NCBI RefSeq assembly: GCF_014873755.1
Contig: NZ_JADBEG010000001.1
Span: 9,584,501 to 9,648,500 of the forward strand
Reading direction: 5' to 3'
DNA length: 64,000 nt
From: Amycolatopsis lexingtonensis
GTDB lineage: Bacteria; Actinomycetota; Actinomycetes; Mycobacteriales; Pseudonocardiaceae
Each line of letters opens with the position of its first letter. The stretch's first letter is position 1. Shown here in pieces: positions 1-9,732 of the stretch. Under the pieces are notes generated by a model that saw nothing but the letters and a program-made list of their open reading frames with translations, was not told where the DNA came from and ran no database searches. The position numbers and the translations under genes are program-made.

Positions 1-1
1 C

Positions 2-1150
2 GACTACGACGGCGACGGCAAGGCCGAAGTCGCGATGAAGACGGCGGACGGCACGCGCTCGGGCACCGGCCAGGTCATCGGCAACGCGAGCGCGGACTAC
101 CGCAATTCCAGCGGCTATGTTCTTTCGGGTCCGGAGTTCCTGACGGTGTTCAACGGCCAGACGGGCGCGGCGGCGGCCACGGTGAACTACGACCCGCCGC
201 GCGGCACGGTGTCGTCGTGGGGCGACAGCTACGGCAACCGCGTCGACCGGTTCCTGGCGGGCACGGCGTACCTGGACGGCTCGCACCCGAGCCTGATCAT
301 GAGCCGCGGCTACTACACGCGCACGGTGATCGCGGCCTGGGACTTCCGCGGTGGCGCGCTGACCGAGCGCTGGAAGTTCGACTCGAACACGGCCGGCTCG
401 CAGTACACCGGCCAGGGCAACCACCAGCTGGCGATCGCCGACGTCGACGCGGACGGGCGCGACGAGATCGTCTTCGGCGCGATGGCGATCGACGACACCG
501 GCGGTCCACTGTGGAACACCCGCCTCGGCCACGGCGACGCGATGCACGTCGGCGACCTGATCCCGGGCCGGCCGGGTCTGGAAGAGTTCAAAGTGGACGA
601 AGACACGTCGAAGCCGGGCGCGTGGATGGCCGACGCGAAGACCGGGCAGATCCTGTGGCAGCTCCCGTGCGGCTGCGACAACGGCCGCGGCGTGTCGGAC
701 GACATCTGGGCGGGCAGCCCGGGCGCCGAGTCCTGGTCGTCCGGCGTGGCGGGGCTGCTGAACACGAGCGGCCAGAACATCGGGCGCAAGCCGTCGTCGA
801 CCAACTTCGTCATCTGGTGGGACGGTGACGCCCAGCGCGAACTGCTGGACGGCACCCACATCGACAAGTACGGCACGAGCGCGGACACGCGCCTGCTGAC
901 GGCGTCCGGCGTGCATGCGAACAACGGCACGAAGAACACACCGGCGTTGCAGGCGGATCTGTTCGGGGACTGGCGGGAGGAGGTCGTCTGGGCGACTTCG
1001 GACAACCGGGCGTTGCGGATTTATTCGACCACGGATCCGACGAGCATTTCGCGGGTGTCGTTGATGCAGGACCGGCAGTACCGGGAGGCGGTGGCTTGGC
1101 AGAACACCGCGTACAACCAGCCGCCGCATCCGAAGGTCAATCCGGCGTGA
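2..1150 (+). CDS. Rhamnogalacturonan lyase (PL11 family), 3' part
   Basis: The frame is open from the window edge, so the N-terminal part lies outside. The visible 382 residues begin with the calcium-binding-like D-Y-D-G-D-G-K and continue through the beta-propeller signatures of family PL11 (GNHQLAIADVDADGRDEIVFG, GDLIPGRPGLEEFKVDED, FGDWREEVVWATSDNRALRIY). Enzymes of this family cleave the rhamnogalacturonan I backbone of pectin by beta-elimination outside the cell. Full-length members have about 600 residues, so roughly the last 60% is present. An internal ATG at 35 is not the true start. The GH43-like secreted enzyme at 15.7-16.7 kb is another possible plant-cell-wall enzyme, but not in the same operon. 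Confidence 0.9.
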   Translation, partial: DYDGDGKAEVAMKTADGTRSGTGQVIGNASADYRNSSGYVLSGPEFLTVFNGQTGAAAATVNYDPPRGTVSSWGDSYGNRVDRFLAGTAYLDGSHPSLIMSRGYYTRTVIAAWDFRGGALTERWKFDSNTAGSQYTGQGNHQLAIADVDADGRDEIVFGAMAIDDTGGPLWNTRLGHGDAMHVGDLIPGRPGLEEFKVDEDTSKPGAWMADAKTGQILWQLPCGCDNGRGVSDDIWAGSPGAESWSSGVAGLLNTSGQNIGRKPSSTNFVIWWDGDAQRELLDGTHIDKYGTSADTRLLTASGVHANNGTKNTPALQADLFGDWREEVVWATSDNRALRIYSTTDPTSISRVSLMQDRQYREAVAWQNTAYNQPPHPKVNPA

Positions 1151-1163
1151 CACATGGGGCAGG

Positions 1164-1610
1164 ATGACCACCGTGGTGGAGATCAGCTTCCTGACCGAAT
1201 CCGACCGGGCCCGCTGGGAAGAACTCGCCCGCGGCAAGGACACCCACTTCGCCGTCGAGCGTGGTGACGGTGACTACGAACGCACCTGGCGGCGCCTGCT
1301 CGGCGACGACCGCGTTCACGGGATCGCCGCCCGGCTGGACGGCGCGATCGTCGGTGTCGCGCACTACCTGTTCCACGCCAGTGTCTGGTACGCCGGGAAG
1401 TGCTACCTGGCGGACCTCTTCGTGGACCCGGCCGTCCGGCGCCGGGGTGTCGCGACGGCGATGATCGACTGGGTGGCTCGGGAAGCCGAACAGCGCGGCT
1501 TCCCGAGCCTGTACTGGAACACCCTCGCCGACGCCCCGGCCCGCGCGCTCTACGACAAGGTGGGCATGTACCACGACGGGTTCATCCACTACAGCTACCG
1601 GCGCGGTTGA
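1164..1610 (+). CDS. GNAT family N-acetyltransferase
   Basis: A 148-residue single-domain protein with the GNAT acetyl-CoA-binding pattern: YLADLFVDPAVRRRGVATAMIDWVAREAE contains the R-R-x-G-V/A pyrophosphate loop at about residues 88-110, and the C-terminal YWNTLADAPARALYDKVGMYHDGFIHY is the usual strand-helix-strand end. It probably acetylates a small amine; the substrate is unknown. It starts 13 bp after the lyase stop and its last 16 bp overlap the convergent flavin monooxygenase gene. The ATG at 1164 is preserved by the first beta strand (VVEISFLTESD). Confidence 0.85.
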   Translation: MTTVVEISFLTESDRARWEELARGKDTHFAVERGDGDYERTWRRLLGDDRVHGIAARLDGAIVGVAHYLFHASVWYAGKCYLADLFVDPAVRRRGVATAMIDWVAREAEQRGFPSLYWNTLADAPARALYDKVGMYHDGFIHYSYRRG

Positions 1611-2938
1611 TCCAGGCCGAGGTGCTCGCGCAGGGTCGTGCCCGTGTACTCCGTGCGGAACGAGCCGCGCTCCTGCAGCAGCGGAACCACCGTGTCGGCG
1701 AACTCGTCCAGGCCGCCCGGGGTCACGTGCGGGACGAGGATGAACCCGTCGCTCGCGTCGGCCTGCACCAGCTCGTCGATCGCGTCGGCGACCGTCGTCG
1801 GGGAACCGATGAACGTCTGGCGGGCGGTGACCTCGATGATCAGCTCGCGGATCGACAGGTTCTTCGCCTCCGCCAGCTGCCGCCACTCGCGCGCCGTGGC
1901 CAGCGGGTCGCGGTACATCCGGACGCTCGCGCGGCCGCGGGCGATCGTGTGGTCGCCGAGGACCGGGTCGGACTCGGGGAGCGGGCCGTCCGGGTCGTAG
2001 CCGCTCAGGTCGGTGTTCCACAGCTGCTCGAGGAACTTGATCGCGGTCTGCCCGCTGACCTGCTGCCGCCGGACGACGTGGGCGCGTTCGTGGGCGTCGG
2101 CGTCGGTGTCGCCGAGGACGAACGTCGCCGCGGGCAGGATCACCAGCTGCTCCGGGGTCCGGCCGTACTTCGCGAGCCTGCCCTTGACGTCGGAGTAGAA
2201 CGCCTGACCGGCTTCGAGGGTGCCGTAGCGGCTGAAGATCGCGTCGGCGGTCGCCGCGGCGAACTCGCGGCCCTCCTCCGAATCGCCGGCCTGGATGATC
2301 ACCGGGCGGCCCTGGGGGCTGCGCGGCACCGGGAACCGGCCTTCGATGTCGAAGTGCGCGTCGTGGTGGGCGAACGCGCCCGCGGCCGGGTCCCGCAGGA
2401 ACACGCCGCTGCCGGCGTCGGCGGCGATCTCGTCGCCGCGCCAGGAATCGAACAGCTCCCACGCCGTGCGCAGGAACGTCTCCGCGCGCTCGTAGCGCTG
2501 GTCCTGCGGGAGGAACCCGCCGCGGCGGAAGTTCTCGCCGGTGAAGGCGTCCCACGACGTCACGACGTTCCAGGCCGCGCGCCCGGCCGAGAGGTGGTCC
2601 AGCGAGGCGAACTGGCGGGCGACCTCGAACGGCTCGTTGAACGTCGAGTTGATCGTGCCGGCCAGCCCGAGCCGCTCGGTGACCGCCGCCAGCGCGGACA
2701 GCACGGTGAACGTGTCCGGGCGGCCGACGACGTCGAGGTCGTAGATCTCCCCGTTCTGCTCGCGCAGCCGCAGGCCCTCGGCCAGGAAGAAGAAGTCGAA
2801 CTTCGCGCGCTCGGCGGTCTGCGCGAGCTTGACGAACGAGCTGAACTCGATGTGGCTGCCCGCCTCCGGGTCGCTCCACACGGTCGTGTTGTTGACGCCG
2901 GGGAAGTGCGCCGCGAGGTGGATCTGCTTGCGGGTCAT
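1595..2938 (-). CDS. LLM-class FMN-dependent monooxygenase, NtaA/SnaA/DmoA type
   Basis: A 447-residue bacterial-luciferase-like (TIM-barrel) flavin monooxygenase. Typical NtaA/DmoA-family segments are visible: N-terminal [63 protein letters not shown] and [16 protein letters not shown]. Relatives use reduced FMN from a separate reductase to oxidise organosulfur compounds, chelators or antibiotic precursors; the substrate here cannot be read from sequence. The start is set at M-T-R-K-Q (2938), 10 bp after the stop of the upstream monooxygenase, rather than at a further upstream in-frame ATG lying inside that gene. The two monooxygenases are therefore co-transcribed. Confidence 0.85.
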   Translation of the reverse strand: MTRKQIHLAAHFPGVNNTTVWSDPEAGSHIEFSSFVKLAQTAERAKFDFFFLAEGLRLREQNGEIYDLDVVGRPDTFTVLSALAAVTERLGLAGTINSTFNEPFEVARQFASLDHLSAGRAAWNVVTSWDAFTGENFRRGGFLPQDQRYERAETFLRTAWELFDSWRGDEIAADAGSGVFLRDPAAGAFAHHDAHFDIEGRFPVPRSPQGRPVIIQAGDSEEGREFAAATADAIFSRYGTLEAGQAFYSDVKGRLAKYGRTPEQLVILPAATFVLGDTDADAHERAHVVRRQQVSGQTAIKFLEQLWNTDLSGYDPDGPLPESDPVLGDHTIARGRASVRMYRDPLATAREWRQLAEAKNLSIRELIIEVTARQTFIGSPTTVADAIDELVQADASDGFILVPHVTPGGLDEFADTVVPLLQERGSFRTEYTGTTLREHLGLDQPRR

Positions 2939-2948
2939 CTCGGGCCTC

Positions 2949-4145
2949 TCAGACGGCGGCGTAGCGGTTGGCCGGGCGGGCAAGGCCGAGCAGCCCGCGC
3001 AGGGTGCTCGCCTCGTACCCGGTGCGGAAGGCCCCGCGGCCCCGCAGCTCGGGCACCAGTCCCCGGGTGATGGCGGTCAGGTCGTGCGGCACCGCGCCCG
3101 GCCGCAGCCGGAAGCCGGACAGGCCCGCGCCCTGCCAGTCGAGCAGGAGGTCCGCGAGCCCGGCCGGGGTCCCGGTGAAGACGTGCGCGTCGGAGGTGTA
3201 CTCCTCGCCGGCCAGCTCGTCGAGCCGCGCCTTGCGGTCCTTGGCCGCCTGCTCGGTCTCCCCGAGGAACACGACGACGTCGCCGAAGACGTGCAGCGTC
3301 TCGGCGCCGCGGCCGGCGAGGTCCTGCTCGTCGCGCACCTCGGCGACGATCGACGCGGCCTGCGCGCGGTGCGCCGGCGTCACGTAGACGACGTCGGCCG
3401 AGCGGGCCGCGAGCCGGTACGGGACGGCGGCGTGGGCCAGCGCGGTGACCGGCGGCTGGCCCTGCGGCGGCCGCGGCGTGATCGACGGGCCCTTGACGGA
3501 GAACCAGCGGCCCTCGAAGTCGATGTAGTGCAGCTTCTCCCGGTCGACGAACCGGCCGGTCGCGACGTCGCGGATCTCGGCGTCGTCCTCCCAGCTGTCC
3601 CACAGCCGGCGCAGCACCTCGACGTAGTCCGCGGCCTCGTCGAACAGGTCGCGCAGCGGGCTCGGCCGGCCCGGCTCGGCGGCGTCCTCGAGCCGGAACT
3701 CGCCGAACTCGCGGCGCCCGAAGTGCCGGTTGTCCTCGGCGCGCCCGGCGACCTGCACGCGGACACCCGCGCGGCCGCCGCTGACGTAGTCGAGCGTGGC
3801 GATCGCCTTGGACAGGTGAAACGGCTCGGTGTGCGTGACGACGGCGGTCGGCACCAGCCCGATGTGCGAGGTCAACGGCGCGACGCGGGCGGCGATCAGC
3901 ACCGCGTCGAGCCGTCCCTGGACGATGCCGTCCCGCTCGCCCGGCCGGTCGAGCGGGTGCACGGTCTGCAGGGCGAGGGAGTCTTCCAGGGTGACGAAGT
4001 CCAGCTGGCCGGCCTCGGCTTCGCGGACCACGTCGGTCCAGTAGCCCGCGGTGAGCAGCTCGCCGGGCCGCGCCCCCGGCTCCCGCCAGGCGGCGGGGTG
4101 CCACCCGGCCCCGTCCAGCGCTACGGCGATCCGTGGTCCTGTCAT
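2949..4145 (-). CDS. LLM-class flavin-dependent oxidoreductase
   Basis: A 398-residue luciferase-like flavoprotein, distant in sequence from its downstream partner. Recognisable family segments are [87 protein letters not shown] and a C-terminal [25 protein letters not shown]. It is the first gene of a two-gene unit with the NtaA-like enzyme. Such pairs often feed on sulfur or xenobiotic compounds, but no transporter or flavin reductase is beside them, so the substrate stays open. Confidence 0.82.
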   Translation of the reverse strand: MTGPRIAVALDGAGWHPAAWREPGARPGELLTAGYWTDVVREAEAGQLDFVTLEDSLALQTVHPLDRPGERDGIVQGRLDAVLIAARVAPLTSHIGLVPTAVVTHTEPFHLSKAIATLDYVSGGRAGVRVQVAGRAEDNRHFGRREFGEFRLEDAAEPGRPSPLRDLFDEAADYVEVLRRLWDSWEDDAEIRDVATGRFVDREKLHYIDFEGRWFSVKGPSITPRPPQGQPPVTALAHAAVPYRLAARSADVVYVTPAHRAQAASIVAEVRDEQDLAGRGAETLHVFGDVVVFLGETEQAAKDRKARLDELAGEEYTSDAHVFTGTPAGLADLLLDWQGAGLSGFRLRPGAVPHDLTAITRGLVPELRGRGAFRTGYEASTLRGLLGLARPANRYAAV

Positions 4146-4256
4146 CCCGGCTTCCCTTCTCTCGGCCCGTACCCGCAGTCTGCGCCGGTTCCCGCGGGGT
4201 GGGGTGGCGTGGCCAGTGGCTGGGACGAGCCGGGGGCCGGGGAATAAACCACGGGG

Positions 4257-4578
4257 TCAGCCGACCTCGGTCAGCTTCCCGGTGGCGACGTCGAAGACGA
4301 ACCCGCGCACGGATGGACTTCTTGAACTCGTCGTCGGTGAAGGTGAGCATGCCGCAGTCGGTGTGGTGGATGAGGATGATCTCCTCGGTGCCGAGCAGCC
4401 GCTGGCTGATGGCGAGCGAGCGGATCTCGTCCTCGGTGACGACGCCGCCGGCGTTGCGGATGACGTGCGCTTCGCCTTCTCGCAGGCCGAGCACGCCGCA
4501 GACGTTGATGCGGGCGTCCATGCAGGCGAGCACGGCGACGTGCTTGGCGGGAGGCAGCGGCCGGGTGAAGTCGCCCAC
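4257..4578 (-). pseudogene. Beta-carbonic anhydrase pseudogene (truncated, internal deletion)
   Basis: The minus strand encodes an unmistakable beta-class carbonic anhydrase split over two frames. The first part reads [20 protein letters not shown], then [20 protein letters not shown], then [18 protein letters not shown], which keeps the zinc ligands C, H and C. At about position 4310 it jumps frame directly to the family's conserved end, [17 protein letters not shown]. In intact mycobacterial-type enzymes about 40 residues lie between these two pieces, so the gene has lost roughly 120 bp plus a frameshift. The N-terminal dozen residues and start codon are also missing. It is very unlikely to give an active enzyme. 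A sequencing error cannot explain the missing segment. Confidence 0.85.
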
Positions 4579-4674
4579 GCAACCGTGCCCACCACCTGGA
4601 CCGTCCACAAAGGACCTCGGTTCCGCTCCGTGGACATCCTGGCCGCCCCTCACGCCGATCCCGACAATCCCCGC

Positions 4675-5928
4675 ATGACGAGCGACGAGACGGCCTACGA
4701 CCGGACCCGCGTGGCGCAGTGGCGGGACGGGCGGGCCCGGATGCCCGGCCTCAACCGGCGAGACCTCCTGCGGCTGACCGCGGCCGGCGGCCTCGCCCTG
4801 GCCGCGGGCACGGCCGTGCCGGCGGTGGCCGCCGCCGAGGGTGGGCCGATCGTGAAGCCGTTGCCGCCGGAGCTGTTCGACGTCTACGGCAGCAACGCCG
4901 AGACCCGCTGGGAATCGATGCGCGACCAGGGCTACCTCACCCCGGTCGACCGGTTCTTCGTCCGCGACCACACCTCGACGCCCGTGCTCGACGCCGCCAC
5001 CTGGCGGCTGAAGCTCTTCGGCTCGGGCCTGCGCGGCGCGCCGACGGCCGCGGCGCCGATCGAGCTGTCCTACCGCGAGCTGCGTGCCCTGCCCGAGGAA
5101 ACGATCACCGCGTTCGTCGAATGCACCGGCAACGGCCGCAGCTTCTTCGGCAGCCAGCAGGGGCAGGCCGTCAGCGGGACGGCGTGGAAGCTGGGCGCGG
5201 TCGGGGTGGCGCGCTGGCGCGGCGTCCGGCTCGCGACGGTGCTCGCGCGGGCCGGGCTGACCCGCGACGCCGTCGACGTCCTGCCGGAGGGACTCGACCC
5301 GGACTACGTCGCGGCGGGGGTGAACCTCGGCAAGGTGCGGCGGCCGCTGCCGGTGGGCAAGGCGCTGCAGGACACCTTGCTGGCCTACGAGATGAACGGG
5401 CAGCCGCTGCCGCCCGACCACGGTTTCCCGGTGCGGCTCGTGGTGCCGTCGTGGGCCGGGATCGCGTCGATCAAGTGGCTCGGCCGGATCGAGGTCTCCG
5501 CGACGCCGCTGGTGTCGCCGTGGAACACGCAGTTCTACCGGCTGCTGGGCCCGGACTACCCCGCCGAGGGCACGCTCGTCACCGAACAGGTGGTCAAAAG
5601 CGCGTTCGAACTCCCGTGGGGCGCGACCCTCGCGGCCGGGCAGCGGCAGGTGCTGCGCGGCCGGTCCTGGTCGGGCCACGGCCGGATCCGCCGGGTCGAG
5701 GTCAGCACGGACGGCGTCGCGTGGCAGCCCGCGAGACCGGTCGGCGCGGCGCTCGACCGCGGCTGGCTGCGGTGGGAGTTCCCGTGGCGGCCCCGCACGG
5801 CCGGGCCGTACACCCTGCGGGCGCGCGCCACCGACGTCACCGGCGCGCGGCAGCCCGACGTCACGCCGTACAACACGCAGGGCTACCTGTTCGGCGCGGT
5901 CGTCCGGCACCCCGTGACGGTGGCCTAG
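4675..5928 (+). CDS. Tat-exported molybdopterin-dependent sulfite oxidase-like enzyme
   Basis: A 417-residue protein of the sulfite oxidase family. Residues 24-55 form a twin-arginine signal (N-R-R-D-L-L-R-L followed by an alanine-rich hydrophobic stretch), so the enzyme folds with its cofactor in the cytoplasm and is exported. [13 protein letters not shown] places the molybdenum-ligand cysteine near residue 150. [25 protein letters not shown] and the C-terminal immunoglobulin-like part ([30 protein letters not shown]) match the Mo-co dimerisation domain. The ATG at 4675 is chosen because the Tat signal begins right after it; the frame is open further upstream but that part looks non-coding. 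No heme subunit is adjacent, so the electron acceptor and true substrate are unknown. Confidence 0.85.
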   Translation: MTSDETAYDRTRVAQWRDGRARMPGLNRRDLLRLTAAGGLALAAGTAVPAVAAAEGGPIVKPLPPELFDVYGSNAETRWESMRDQGYLTPVDRFFVRDHTSTPVLDAATWRLKLFGSGLRGAPTAAAPIELSYRELRALPEETITAFVECTGNGRSFFGSQQGQAVSGTAWKLGAVGVARWRGVRLATVLARAGLTRDAVDVLPEGLDPDYVAAGVNLGKVRRPLPVGKALQDTLLAYEMNGQPLPPDHGFPVRLVVPSWAGIASIKWLGRIEVSATPLVSPWNTQFYRLLGPDYPAEGTLVTEQVVKSAFELPWGATLAAGQRQVLRGRSWSGHGRIRRVEVSTDGVAWQPARPVGAALDRGWLRWEFPWRPRTAGPYTLRARATDVTGARQPDVTPYNTQGYLFGAVVRHPVTVA

Positions 5929-5950
5929 CGGTGGGTTTCCATGGCCGCCT

Positions 5951-5980
5951 CCTTCCTGCCGCGCTTCGACGGTAGGAAGG
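5951..5980 (+). terminator. Hairpin after the sulfite oxidase-like gene
   Basis: An 11-bp stem (CCTTCCTGCCG at 5951-5961 against CGGTAGGAAGG at 5970-5980, one G-T pair) with an 8-base loop lies 22 bp after the stop. No T-run follows, as is common for actinobacterial terminators. Confidence 0.5.
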
Positions 5981-6162
5981 AACGGCGGGAAGAAAGCTCA
6001 CCGGTGCAGTGAAAAAATCCCCGGCAACGCCCCTTGACAACCGTGCCCGGCCGAACGAGCCCGCGCGTTCAGCGGATGCGGCGGGCCCGTTCCGAGGCAA
6101 TTCCGCACCACCACTGGCCCCGCGGCACGGCGCGTTGTTCCCTGGGGGCGGGAGGGCGTGCG

Positions 6163-7704
6163 ATGCGACGGGTGAGCGCGGGACGGCGAGCGGGCTGGCT
6201 GCTGCGGACGAACCGCGTGCTGGGCGCCCGGTCGCGGTACCGCCGGCTCCCCGCTTTCGCCGCGGATTTCGACGCCGACGGCGTGACCCCGCCGGTGTCC
6301 GTGAGCACGCTGTCCCGCTGGGAGAACCGCGTCACGACGGTGCCGGGCGCGGCGGTGCGGCGCTACGAACGGATGCTCGGCCTGCGTCCCGGGCTCCTCG
6401 TCGCGGCCAACGACACCGTCGCGCGCTACCTCACGCCGCCGGCCCAGGCCGTCCCGCCGTGGGCGCGGCACCGGCGGCCGAACCCGGGGGCGCCGCTGGA
6501 CGAACTGGTCGACCTGGCTGTGACCGAAGCCGTTCTCGGCAGCGAGGAATGGGATCGCCTGACCGAGCTCCTCGCCGGCCGGCCGCAGCTGATCCTGAGT
6601 CCCGCGTCGACCTGGCAGCGGCTGTCGGAACGGCTGCTGACCGAGATGTGCATCGCGGACGGCGTTTCGTGGATGCGCCGCGCCGAGGCGTTCCACCGGC
6701 TCATCGTGCACCCGGTCGGCCAGCGGGCGGCGATGGCCGCGGCCGCCGCCGCGGCGGCGGACACCTCCGCGCAGAGCCTGATCGGCACCCTCGGCGTGTT
6801 CAGCGCGAGCGCCCACCCCGCCGCGAGCTCGTCGGTCGTGCGGCACCTCACCGACCCGCTGACCGACCGGACCTTCTACGGGGCCCTGCTGACCAGCGCC
6901 AAGAAGCTGCGGTTCGGGCACTTCGACGACCGGCAGGCGGCGTCGCTGCTGCCGATCCTGTGCGCGCTCGTGGCGGCCGGCGGTGGCGAGCGGACGCCGC
7001 TGGCGGCCCGGTTGCTGCAGCTGCTTCCCCGCGAGCTGCGGGCGAAGGTCCCGGGCCGGGTCTGGACCGCGGCGATGGCCGCGCTGTGGCCGGCGGCGGC
7101 GCCGGTCGCGGACCGGCTGGCCGCCGAGACCCTGGCCGCGATCGAGGAGCCGCCGCCCGACCCGCTGCTCGCGGTGTTCATCGACGAAATGCTCGACGAC
7201 CCCGTGTTCGACGTGCGGCTCTGCACGATGTTCCTGCTCTACGCGACCCCGTACCGGGCACCGCTGGCGCACGCGCTCGCCCGCGAGCTGACCGCCACCC
7301 TCCGCCGGCGCGGTCACCCCGACCGGGTCGAGCGGCTGCTCGACGCACTGCGCGTCCTCGGCGGCGAGCAGGAACGGCGCCTCATCGAGGCGATGGTGCT
7401 CTCCGACCAGCTCGGCGTCGCGGTGCGCGATTCCGCCGCGTACGCGCTGGGCCACGTGGGCGGCGTCAGCCCCGACGCCTTCTACCGCCGGGCGTTCGCC
7501 CGCTACGCCGAGAACGCCCGCCACGACGACAGCGCGCGTTCGGTGTCGGTGCTCGACCGGCTGGTGTACTGCATGGGGATCGGCGACCGCCACGCCCTCC
7601 TCGGCGAAGTCGTCAGCCGCCCCGAACTCCCGGCTCGCGTCCGCACGGCGGCCAGCTGGTGGACCGGGCTGCCGGGCTACATCAGGGAGAGCGCGGCCCG
7701 CTAG
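6163..7704 (+). CDS. XRE-type HTH protein with long alpha-helical repeat region
   Basis: A 513-residue protein. Residues about 5-75 contain a Cro/C1-type helix-turn-helix: VSVSTLSRWENRVTTVPGAAVRRYERMLGL has the recognition-helix S-x-L-S-R-W-E-N pattern. The remaining ~430 residues are helical and repeat-like, ending in a HEAT-like stretch (LSDQLGVAVRDSAAYALGHVGGVSPDAFYRRAF). The ATG at 6163 follows a purine-rich GGGCGGGAGGGCG; longer in-frame starts upstream would add low-complexity sequence. It probably acts as a DNA-binding regulator with a scaffold or sensing domain. It converges on the Nudix/nucleosidase/membrane operon with only 6 bp between stop codons. Whether it belongs to that module is not shown. 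Confidence 0.65.
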   Translation: MRRVSAGRRAGWLLRTNRVLGARSRYRRLPAFAADFDADGVTPPVSVSTLSRWENRVTTVPGAAVRRYERMLGLRPGLLVAANDTVARYLTPPAQAVPPWARHRRPNPGAPLDELVDLAVTEAVLGSEEWDRLTELLAGRPQLILSPASTWQRLSERLLTEMCIADGVSWMRRAEAFHRLIVHPVGQRAAMAAAAAAAADTSAQSLIGTLGVFSASAHPAASSSVVRHLTDPLTDRTFYGALLTSAKKLRFGHFDDRQAASLLPILCALVAAGGGERTPLAARLLQLLPRELRAKVPGRVWTAAMAALWPAAAPVADRLAAETLAAIEEPPPDPLLAVFIDEMLDDPVFDVRLCTMFLLYATPYRAPLAHALARELTATLRRRGHPDRVERLLDALRVLGGEQERRLIEAMVLSDQLGVAVRDSAAYALGHVGGVSPDAFYRRAFARYAENARHDDSARSVSVLDRLVYCMGIGDRHALLGEVVSRPELPARVRTAASWWTGLPGYIRESAAR

Positions 7705-7710
7705 TCCGGC

Positions 7711-9732
7711 TCACGTGTCCGTCTCGTCCGGCTCCGAGTCGGGATCGGGATCGGTCGGAAGTTCGCCACTCGGTTGGTCGTTGATGAACGGGTCGCGCTC
7801 GATCCATTTCTTCCCTTCCGCCGCGATGCCTTCCAAGATGTGCAACGTGTGGGAGAAGCCGGCGGCGTCGCGGCCCATTTTCGCCAGGGATTGAGGGTCC
7901 TTTTGGCCCGGCGCCACCTTGTCCCCGGTCGCAGCCGGGTCGGTCACCCGGATGTTCCGCGAAGGGCCGTTCATGAGGGTCAATTCGAGTATGGAACTGA
8001 GGTCGTCCGTGGTGACGACGTGGACGGAGGAGACCGCGTCGAAGCGGTAGTTATTGCGCTCTTGGCTTTTGCGCTTGGCGTACTCGAAATCCATTTCCAC
8101 GCTGACTTCGCGCACGCCTTCCTGGGTGATCAGGAAGATCCGGATGTCGTACTTCGAGTACCGCCAAGGACCGTTGGGGTCACGCGCTCCCTTGTAGTCG
8201 CTGCCGGGGGCTTGCAGGAACGCGTGGGTGAGGACGTCGCGCCAGGCGAGCCCGTAGTGCTTCAGTGTGTCGTCGAGTACGATGATCTTGTCCGCCGTGA
8301 GCCACTTCTCCATCTGGGTCTCGTTCGGCCGGGTCGATTTCAGTTTCCGTACCCAGCGGTCGTACTCGGCCTGCCGGTCGCTCATCGTCTTGTCGTGGTC
8401 CAGCTCGCCCTCTTTGATCCGGCGGCGTTCATTGAGGATGCGTGACCAGCCCGCGCCGGCGACCCAGGTGCCGACCACGGCCACGAAGGTCGCTGCCGCG
8501 TTGGGCAGGATCTCCACCCGCAAGGCCGCCGAAACGACGTATGCGGAAAGACCCGCGAAAGCGATTCCGGACACCACACAGCGGGCTTTCATCGCCGCGG
8601 TGACCCGGTACCGGTCACGGTACCGGTGCAGCGTTCCCGCGGTCCAGCGGGCGACTGCGTCCCTGGTCAGGTAGCGGATGAGCCAGTTGACGCGTCTGGC
8701 GAAGAGCAGCTTCTCGCGGTAGAGGCCGACGACCTCGTCGCGCAGTGCGGCGCGGAAGCCTTCGGTGTCGTTCAGCCACTTCCTCAGTTTCACGTCTTCG
8801 GGCCGGTACTTGATGAAGTAGCGGTGGAACGATTCGTCCACGTCGTGGGCGAATATCGAGTCCAGTCCCGGGTCGGATCCTCGTCTGCTGCGATGTCTGC
8901 GTTCTTCGGCTGAGAGCCGTTCTCGCCGGTATCCCCAATCGAGGCCGTGCTTGGCCGTGACGTAGGCCGCGGCGGTGGCGAGCAAGCAGGCGAAGATCGG
9001 CAGTGGCTGGGAAGTCAGGATGGTTGTTTTGACCAAGTACCCGATGGCGGGTCCGCTCGCCAGTGTGCCGATGGTGGCACGGGCGCAGTCCGCCAGCGTG
9101 ACGGTGCTCGGAGCCGGACGGCGAGCTCGCGGCGGGATGGGCTCGGGCTGGAAATAGGCCCAGACAGTTTTCTGCCGCTCGTCGGCGAACCGCATTTTCT
9201 CGGCGTTCTGCCGGGTTTCCACCCAGAAGCTGTCCCTCAGGCTGCCGGTCAGGACGAGGTCGAGGTGCCGCACGATCATCTCGCGGTGGTCGGCAGGCAG
9301 CTTCTCCAGTTCTTTGAGCGCGTGGCCGGGGTCGCTGCCGGTCTTGCTGAAGTACTCGAGGAGCTCGCACACGGCGTTCAGCGATTGCGTCCAGTCGTCG
9401 ACCGGCAAGCCGGCGCACGTGATCGGCATAGTGGCCAGCTGTTTGCGCTCGTCGGGGGTCAAGTCGCGGTAGGAGCGTTTGCTGAGCATGGCGAGCACCC
9501 AGTGGAACTCGACCTCGGCGCTGTCGTAGCCGCGTGCCTTCGCTTCCTGGATCAGCCGGCGGGCCTCGGACGGGACGCCGTCCCGGAGGTAGGCGAGCCC
9601 GACCCGGTACTTCTCTTCCGGCGAAGCGTCGTGGTGCAGCTGGTAGACGGTCGAGTTGTGGACTTCGTTGGCCTGGATGCCGACTTGCGACCCGGTGGCG
9701 GTGTTCTCCGTCTTCGGTTTTTCATCGGTCAC
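7711..9732 (-). CDS. Four-TM membrane protein of the Nudix/nucleosidase operon
   Basis: A 673-residue protein of no family I can name. Residues 16-31 carry Q-V-G-I-Q-A-x-x-V-x-x-S-T-V-x-Q, almost identical to a segment near the end of the upstream nucleosidase. Residues 38-160 are helical and TPR-like (EEKYRVGLAYLRDGVPSEARRLIQEAKARG). Two hydrophobic hairpins, about 215-236/242-262 and 384-404/411-431, give four membrane helices. The C-terminal ~240 residues are soluble and mixed alpha/beta (WRYSKYDIRIFLITQEGVREVSVEMDFEYAKRK), ending in an acidic tail. It starts at a GTG that overlaps the nucleosidase stop (GTGA). By position and topology it may be the membrane output of a nucleotide-sensing conflict module; this is inference. 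Confidence 0.7.
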   Translation of the reverse strand: MTDEKPKTENTATGSQVGIQANEVHNSTVYQLHHDASPEEKYRVGLAYLRDGVPSEARRLIQEAKARGYDSAEVEFHWVLAMLSKRSYRDLTPDERKQLATMPITCAGLPVDDWTQSLNAVCELLEYFSKTGSDPGHALKELEKLPADHREMIVRHLDLVLTGSLRDSFWVETRQNAEKMRFADERQKTVWAYFQPEPIPPRARRPAPSTVTLADCARATIGTLASGPAIGYLVKTTILTSQPLPIFACLLATAAAYVTAKHGLDWGYRRERLSAEERRHRSRRGSDPGLDSIFAHDVDESFHRYFIKYRPEDVKLRKWLNDTEGFRAALRDEVVGLYREKLLFARRVNWLIRYLTRDAVARWTAGTLHRYRDRYRVTAAMKARCVVSGIAFAGLSAYVVSAALRVEILPNAAATFVAVVGTWVAGAGWSRILNERRRIKEGELDHDKTMSDRQAEYDRWVRKLKSTRPNETQMEKWLTADKIIVLDDTLKHYGLAWRDVLTHAFLQAPGSDYKGARDPNGPWRYSKYDIRIFLITQEGVREVSVEMDFEYAKRKSQERNNYRFDAVSSVHVVTTDDLSSILELTLMNGPSRNIRVTDPAATGDKVAPGQKDPQSLAKMGRDAAGFSHTLHILEGIAAEGKKWIERDPFINDQPSGELPTDPDPDSEPDETDT

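Noticed and set aside
2935..5910. A 991-codon open frame on the minus strand spanning the flavin oxidoreductase, carbonic anhydrase remnant and sulfite oxidase-like gene
   Set aside because: It is Arg/Gly/Pro-rich in most parts, typical of an out-of-frame shadow in high-GC DNA. Only the short carbonic anhydrase stretch within it is meaningful.
6163..7704. XRE/repeat protein as a firm fourth member of the Nudix/nucleosidase module
   Set aside because: It is convergent rather than in the operon and lacks the shared QxGIQA motif; only proximity supports a link.
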